Below the pieces are notes generated by a model. It ran no database searches. It was given only the letters and a program-made list of their open reading frames with translations, and was not told where the DNA came from. Position numbers and translations under genes: made by a program. Below are positions 4,752 through 7,382 of a DNA stretch of 7,382 bases, in pieces. This stretch comes from Microcaldota archaeon (GTDB taxonomy: Archaea; Micrarchaeota; Micrarchaeia; Burarchaeales; JACQQB01), in NCBI GenBank assembly GCA_016207225.1, contig JACQQB010000092.1, forward strand, positions 1 to 7,382, written 5' to 3'. How positions within the stretch are numbered: the first letter of the stretch is position 1; the number at the start of each line of letters is the position of its first letter.

Positions 4752-5579
4752 TTATTTGGAGCATATGAAGAAGCCGGTTTTAGCCTTATCAACAAAATAG
4801 CCCTTTATTTTTATCTCCTTTTCAATCATGCCTTTAATTACAGTTATTGCCTTCTCCCAGGCTTTAGTGGAAGGAACTGGATTGAATACCTGCCTGTAGG
4901 ACTCCATTGCATTCAGGTATGGTTGCGGTTCATGTAGGATAACTCTGCCTTCATATGTAAAGGAATCAATAATTTTGAAAGATTTTTCCAATTTCTTTTG
5001 TCCGTTCTCCAGACTAAAACGCGAACTGAAGTTAGGTGGTGATTGGGATCGGGTTAGTTTGCCGATCAGTTTCTTGAACCTGTGAAATTTTTCCCTGTTT
5101 TCTGAACTGTTTGTGGCAACTAGTATTCTTCCATTAGGTTTTAGGACTCGCTTCCACTCCACAAGGGTTTTTTGTATGCCTGGCATGTGGTAGAGCATAT
5201 AGAATGATAGAAGAATGTCGAAAGAGGAGTCAGGAAATTCTAAGCTGTCCGCCATTCCTTCCATAAATTCGATTTTTGGTTTGATGCCATGCTCTCGAAC
5301 GAATTTTTTTGCATTTGCAAACATTCCCTTGCTTACGTCAATACCTACAAGCCTTCCCTTGTGGTTATTTCGCCTTAGGGCAAGAAGAACTTTCCCTTCA
5401 CCGCACCCGAGTTCGAGAATATTTTCCTTGCCTTTTAATTTCAGGTAATTTAATCCTTTATCAGTTATTGAAACTTTTGGAACTGAAAAGTCAAAAAGTG
5501 CCCTTCTTAAGTTAAGGTTTGTCGGGTCTTCATACTGGTTTTTGGATAAGTATTCTGGATTGGAATAGTTGGAGACCAT
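4752..5579 (-). CDS. Class I SAM-dependent methyltransferase
   Basis: A 275-residue cytosolic methyltransferase. Motif I is NILELGCGEGKVLLAL (53-68), binding the SAM methionine and ribose. VGIDVS (78-83) carries D81 for the ribose hydroxyls. EGMADSLEFPDSSFDILLSF (107-126) spans motifs II-III, followed by the substrate-facing MLYHM. LKPNGRILVATN (146-157) is the later strand of the Rossmann sheet. The N-terminus (NYSNPEYLSKNQYEDPTNLNLR, residues 4-25) is a recurring leader in a group of class I methyltransferases and supports the ATG start, as does a TATA box 27 nt upstream. Residues 160-275 form a mixed cap domain, probably selecting the substrate, which I cannot identify. The gene lies between two paralogous small genes, convergent with one and downstream of the other on the same strand, which may indicate a functional link. 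Confidence 0.92.
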   Translation of the reverse strand: MVSNYSNPEYLSKNQYEDPTNLNLRRALFDFSVPKVSITDKGLNYLKLKGKENILELGCGEGKVLLALRRNNHKGRLVGIDVSKGMFANAKKFVREHGIKPKIEFMEGMADSLEFPDSSFDILLSFYMLYHMPGIQKTLVEWKRVLKPNGRILVATNSSENREKFHRFKKLIGKLTRSQSPPNFSSRFSLENGQKKLEKSFKIIDSFTYEGRVILHEPQPYLNAMESYRQVFNPVPSTKAWEKAITVIKGMIEKEIKIKGYFVDKAKTGFFICSK

Positions 5580-5590
5580 ATAATGATTAT
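5580..5590. promoter_or_regulatory. 11-nt palindrome directly upstream of the methyltransferase ATG
   Basis: ATAATGATTAT on the plus strand is a perfect odd-length palindrome (5-bp arms, 1-nt centre) ending one base before the ATG complement at 5579-5577. It occupies the region between TATA box and start, as the palindromic elements of genes A and B do. Such short AT-rich palindromes are not rare, so confidence is low. Confidence 0.3.
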
Positions 5591-5601
5591 GGCATTCGGA
5601 A

Positions 5602-5610
5602 CTTATATAG
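5602..5610 (-). promoter_or_regulatory. TATA box of the methyltransferase gene (leaderless spacing)
   Basis: CTATATAAG on the minus strand is centred 27 nt upstream of the ATG at 5579, with no Shine-Dalgarno sequence between the two. This fits leaderless transcription. Confidence 0.6.
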
Positions 5611-5668
5611 TCACTACTTTAGAGAAGCAGTAGATAGTATTGGTTTAGAATGACGGAGAGATTTTTAT

Positions 5669-5688
5669 CTTTTTTTATCCGAAAAAAG
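5669..5688. terminator. A/T hairpin with T-tracts downstream of gene B
   Basis: CTTTTTT and AAAAAAG form a 7-bp stem (5669-5675 and 5682-5688) around a 6-nt loop, 34 nt beyond the stop codon of the minus-strand gene B. On the minus strand it provides a run of six T, the type of signal at which archaeal RNA polymerase terminates. It lies before the methyltransferase promoter and would insulate that gene from read-through. Confidence 0.4.
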
Positions 5689-5721
5689 TTTATTTTTGAA
5701 TTTCCTAAAGAATATTGTTGA

Positions 5722-5919
5722 CTAGAGCCCGGTGTATGCAAGAAGTTTAAGTTTTTCTACGTGTGTTAGCTTGGGATGATTCATAATACCATTCCTGAAA
5801 GTTTCGCAGAAATCTTCTTCGGCAAGTGTACTGTATTTGGATAATTTGCGGCTTCGGGCATTTCCGTCGATGTGCTTGCTCCAGGCATTCTTAATGGACT
5901 GTAGTTCTTCTGCGCTCAT
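5722..5919 (-). CDS. Small helical protein B (65 aa), paralogue of the 4516-4713 product
   Basis: Unrecognised family, same architecture as protein A: three predicted helices around the block AEEDFCETFRNGI (33-45), with N-terminal AWSKHIDGNAR (12-22) and C-terminal LTHVEKLKLLAYTGL (51-65). A TTG at 5934 would add five residues, but I chose the ATG at 5919. It makes both proteins exactly 65 residues, alignable without gaps from MS onward, and it puts the TATA box at 5948-5941 25.5 nt upstream. The least conserved stretch is 23-32 and 46-50, probably loops. C60 of protein A is L60 here, while C38 is shared. The gene is divergent from the ROK gene and lies upstream of the methyltransferase on the same strand, 142 nt apart with a separate promoter. 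Function unknown; a co-regulated partner of A and the methyltransferase is possible. Confidence 0.87.
   Translation of the reverse strand: MSAEELQSIKNAWSKHIDGNARSRKLSKYSTLAEEDFCETFRNGIMNHPKLTHVEKLKLLAYTGL
5785..5823 (-). repeat. Inverted repeat copy 2: conserved core of the small paralogue pair
   Basis: Minus-strand counterpart of 4612-4650, encoding the same 13 residues in protein B with three synonymous third-position changes out of 39 nt. Confidence 0.8.
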
Positions 5920-5922
5920 GCA

Positions 5923-5933
5923 TGTATTATACA
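5923..5933. promoter_or_regulatory. 11-nt palindrome in the gene B promoter (candidate operator)
   Basis: TGTATTATACA is a perfect odd-length palindrome (5-bp arms) placed between the TATA box and the ATG of gene B, ending 3 nt before the ATG. Gene A has its inverted repeat ending at the same 3-nt distance, and both genes share TATArTAyA at -12 to -4 from the ATG. This suggests a common binding protein. Confidence 0.45.
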
Positions 5934-5940
5934 ATAGGAA

Positions 5941-5948
5941 TGTATAAA
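5941..5948 (-). promoter_or_regulatory. TATA box of small protein B gene (leaderless spacing)
   Basis: TTTATACA on the minus strand is centred 25.5 nt upstream of the ATG at 5919, the same spacing as for gene A. It lies in the 114-bp divergent region shared with the ROK gene. Confidence 0.6.
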
Positions 5949-5985
5949 TTAGTAGGTATGTGTCAATGATGCTTTAACGATAAAG

Positions 5986-5993
5986 TTTATAAA
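5986..5993 (+). promoter_or_regulatory. TATA box of the ROK gene
   Basis: TTTATAAA is a consensus-like TATA box centred 44.5 nt upstream of the ATG at 6034. The predicted leader of about 15-20 nt contains GGGGTGGAG (6023-6031), which can pair with the 16S rRNA tail. Confidence 0.65.
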
Positions 5994-6022
5994 AATTCAT
6001 TGTAAATTAATAAGCCATAAAT

Positions 6023-6031
6023 GGGGTGGAG
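6023..6031 (+). promoter_or_regulatory. Shine-Dalgarno sequence of the ROK gene
   Basis: GGGGTGGAG ends 2 nt before the ATG at 6034; its GGTG part lies about 5 nt away, a normal spacing. An out-of-frame ATG at 6021-6023 overlaps it and is not a start for this protein. Confidence 0.65.
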
Positions 6032-6033
6032 AG

Positions 6034-7377
6034 ATGACTCTTTTTCAGAAAACTGATAGAAGTGGTAGATTACAGAGTGAAGTGCATGTAAACAAATTGG
6101 CCATTGCAATAGATGCGGGAGGCACTGCCATAAAACTTAGAGGTGTAAAGGGAGAAGAGACCGTAAACATTACTGTTAATAGCGAGAAAGGCAAGGCGAA
6201 CTTTTTTGATAGTGTTGTAGCGGGAATTAGAGAACTAGAAAGTAGATTTGATGCAAAAGTTTCAAAAATAGTTATTTCAATACCAGGGCCTGGGAATGGA
6301 ACCGATTTCATCATAACAAACGTTGCCCCTAGAGAATGGATAAATATAAGGGAGGAGTTAGCTGCTAGAGGGATAACCTGTGAGGTTCAGGGAATCAATG
6401 ATGCAGATGCCGCAGGGCTTGGAGTGGCTAAGTTCAGTGAAGTACTTGACTACCTAAAAACCTTGAAAGGTGTGAGAACAAACATTATTGCAATGACGAT
6501 TGGCACTGGTATAGGACTGGCACACATTACTGCAACTACAATACAGGATGGAGAGATTAAGTTGGAGCTTCAGAAAGGGCAGATGGGTTCAGGGGAGCTT
6601 CATCATCCTGTTGAAGGGAATAATGGAAAGCCCTGTAATTGTGGTCAGATAGGCTGCCTCGAGACTACCCCTGCATCCACAAGCGGACAGGTTGAAAGAG
6701 TAAAGCAAATACTTACTGAATTTTTAACAGGTCGTTTAAGGAAGCCCAGTATAAGCTGGAGCGATATTACCAGCGGGCTAACTCATAGTGATCCTTTTTG
6801 CATTAGAGTAATGAGGGAGGCTGCAAGGAATTGTTTGAATGGTGGCGGAAGCATAATAGCTGAATCAGTAACAATTGCAGCAAGAATAGGAAGTGCAGTC
6901 AGGAAGACTGGCCTTATAAGAGAAGGCATGAGGGACAGAATGTTGCGGGACAGAGACCCTACTGCAGAGATGTTGAAGAAAGAATTAGATGGGTTGACTG
7001 CTAAAGACATAGATACTGCAGCAAGCAAAAACGACCCGCTTGCACGGTTAGTTATGGAGGAAGGCGGAAGATTTCTTGGAATTGAAGCTGCTGCACAGGT
7101 AAATGCAGTGGAGGCAACTGTATTGGTTTTAACTGGTGGTGGAGCAAATACCCCAAAAGATGGATTATTCATGCAATTTTTTAAACTGGAGTTTGAGAGT
7201 AGGGTTATGAAAGCCTTGCAAGACGATTTAAAAGTTTTCTGGATTCCACAAACTAGTGAGCAGAACTTGGGTCTGGATGGAGCTATTGAATTAGCTAGTA
7301 ATGTTACGGTGAATCAGCATCTGGATGGGGATGGGAGAGATAGAACAAGACAGGCAATTGACCATATGGGACAATAG
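6034..7377 (+). CDS. ROK-family protein (sugar kinase-like) with a large insertion
   Basis: ROK proteins are mostly ATP-dependent sugar kinases; some are repressors, but no DNA-binding domain is present here. Visible motifs are AIDAGGTAIKL (25-35, phosphate loop), SIPGPG (82-87), INDADAAGLG (121-130, with D123 as the expected catalytic base), MTIGTGIGLA (154-163, second phosphate loop), GELHH (187-191) with CNCGQIGCLE (201-210), the ROK zinc site of H190 or H191 plus C201, C203 and C208, and VLTGGGAN (365-372, adenosine site). At 447 residues it is over 100 longer than the usual ~300-320. The extra sequence lies mainly between 218 and 320 and includes what looks like a degenerate copy of 322-348. 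Kinase activity is plausible because the catalytic and zinc residues are kept; the substrate is unknown. The start is supported by GGGGTGGAG just upstream. It is divergent from gene B and ends 5 bp before the window edge. Confidence 0.9.
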   Translation: MTLFQKTDRSGRLQSEVHVNKLAIAIDAGGTAIKLRGVKGEETVNITVNSEKGKANFFDSVVAGIRELESRFDAKVSKIVISIPGPGNGTDFIITNVAPREWINIREELAARGITCEVQGINDADAAGLGVAKFSEVLDYLKTLKGVRTNIIAMTIGTGIGLAHITATTIQDGEIKLELQKGQMGSGELHHPVEGNNGKPCNCGQIGCLETTPASTSGQVERVKQILTEFLTGRLRKPSISWSDITSGLTHSDPFCIRVMREAARNCLNGGGSIIAESVTIAARIGSAVRKTGLIREGMRDRMLRDRDPTAEMLKKELDGLTAKDIDTAASKNDPLARLVMEEGGRFLGIEAAAQVNAVEATVLVLTGGGANTPKDGLFMQFFKLEFESRVMKALQDDLKVFWIPQTSEQNLGLDGAIELASNVTVNQHLDGDGRDRTRQAIDHMGQ

Positions 7378-7382
7378 TAAGA

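Noticed and set aside
4462..4764. 100-residue minus-strand frame across gene A
   Set aside because: It is antisense to a gene whose protein sequence is conserved in a second copy with synonymous changes, which shows that the plus strand is the coding one.
4692..4937. 81-residue plus-strand frame over the end of the methyltransferase
   Set aside because: Antisense to the methyltransferase C-terminus and overlapping the end of gene A out of frame, with no start signals.
4516..5919. The inverted pair of small genes as terminal inverted repeats of a mobile element
   Set aside because: The similarity is confined to coding sequence with third-position divergence, is matched in length to the proteins, and no transposase or target-site duplication is visible.
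4516..5919. Genes A and B as a toxin-antitoxin pair
   Set aside because: The two proteins are paralogues of each other, are not adjacent or in one operon, and show no toxin or known antitoxin motif.
5920..5934. TTG start adding five residues to protein B
   Set aside because: The extension covers the palindrome, has no counterpart in protein A, and places the start only about 10 nt from the TATA box.
6783..7172. 129-residue minus-strand frame within the ROK gene
   Set aside because: Antisense shadow of the ROK adenosine-binding region, with low-complexity Ser/Ala/Pro content and no start signals.

Overview
The window looks like chromosomal DNA from an AT-rich archaeon. Archaeal-type TATA boxes sit at two fixed distances from start codons, three genes have GGTG-type Shine-Dalgarno sequences, and the protein set (single-domain parvulin, PurD-like ATP-grasp protein, clan MH metallopeptidase, long ROK protein, Cys-rich lipoprotein) fits an archaeon. 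A DPANN-type lineage is my guess; no marker gene here fixes the phylum.

Layout, left to right. Positions 1-101 (-) hold a possible gene start that runs off the left edge. At 134-514 (+) is the C-terminal part of a Fic-domain protein whose N-terminal half is missing. Next come a parvulin prolyl isomerase (711-977, -), an unrecognised 167-residue protein (1184-1687, +), a small Cys-rich lipoprotein (1795-2115, +), a clan MH metallopeptidase (2152-2967, -, with a start 31 codons inside the longest reading frame), a divergent PurD-like ATP-grasp protein (3140-4435, +), small helical protein A (4516-4713, +), a class I SAM methyltransferase (4752-5579, -), small helical protein B (5722-5919, -) and a 447-residue ROK-family protein (6034-7377, +). 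No RNA gene, CRISPR array or transposase was seen. No gap between genes exceeds 300 bases.

The genes appear to be single transcription units, mostly in divergent or convergent pairs. Nine have a recognisable TATA-like box. In six of them the box is centred 24.5-27 nt upstream of the start codon, which implies leaderless mRNA. In the other three it is centred 41-50 nt upstream and a Shine-Dalgarno sequence lies in between. This spacing also helps choose start codons, notably for the peptidase and protein B.

The most novel-looking part is 4486-5948. Two unrecognised 65-residue proteins (35 of 65 residues identical by eye, no gaps, sharing AEEDFCETFRNGI) flank a methyltransferase. Each small gene has a palindromic element between its TATA box and its ATG, and the methyltransferase has an 11-nt palindrome directly before its own ATG. 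This could be a small self-regulated module, but the function is unknown. Other points of interest are the PurD-like protein with altered metal-site and N-terminal motifs, the ROK protein with an insertion that seems to contain a degenerate copy of its own C-terminal helical segment, and the decapitated Fic gene.
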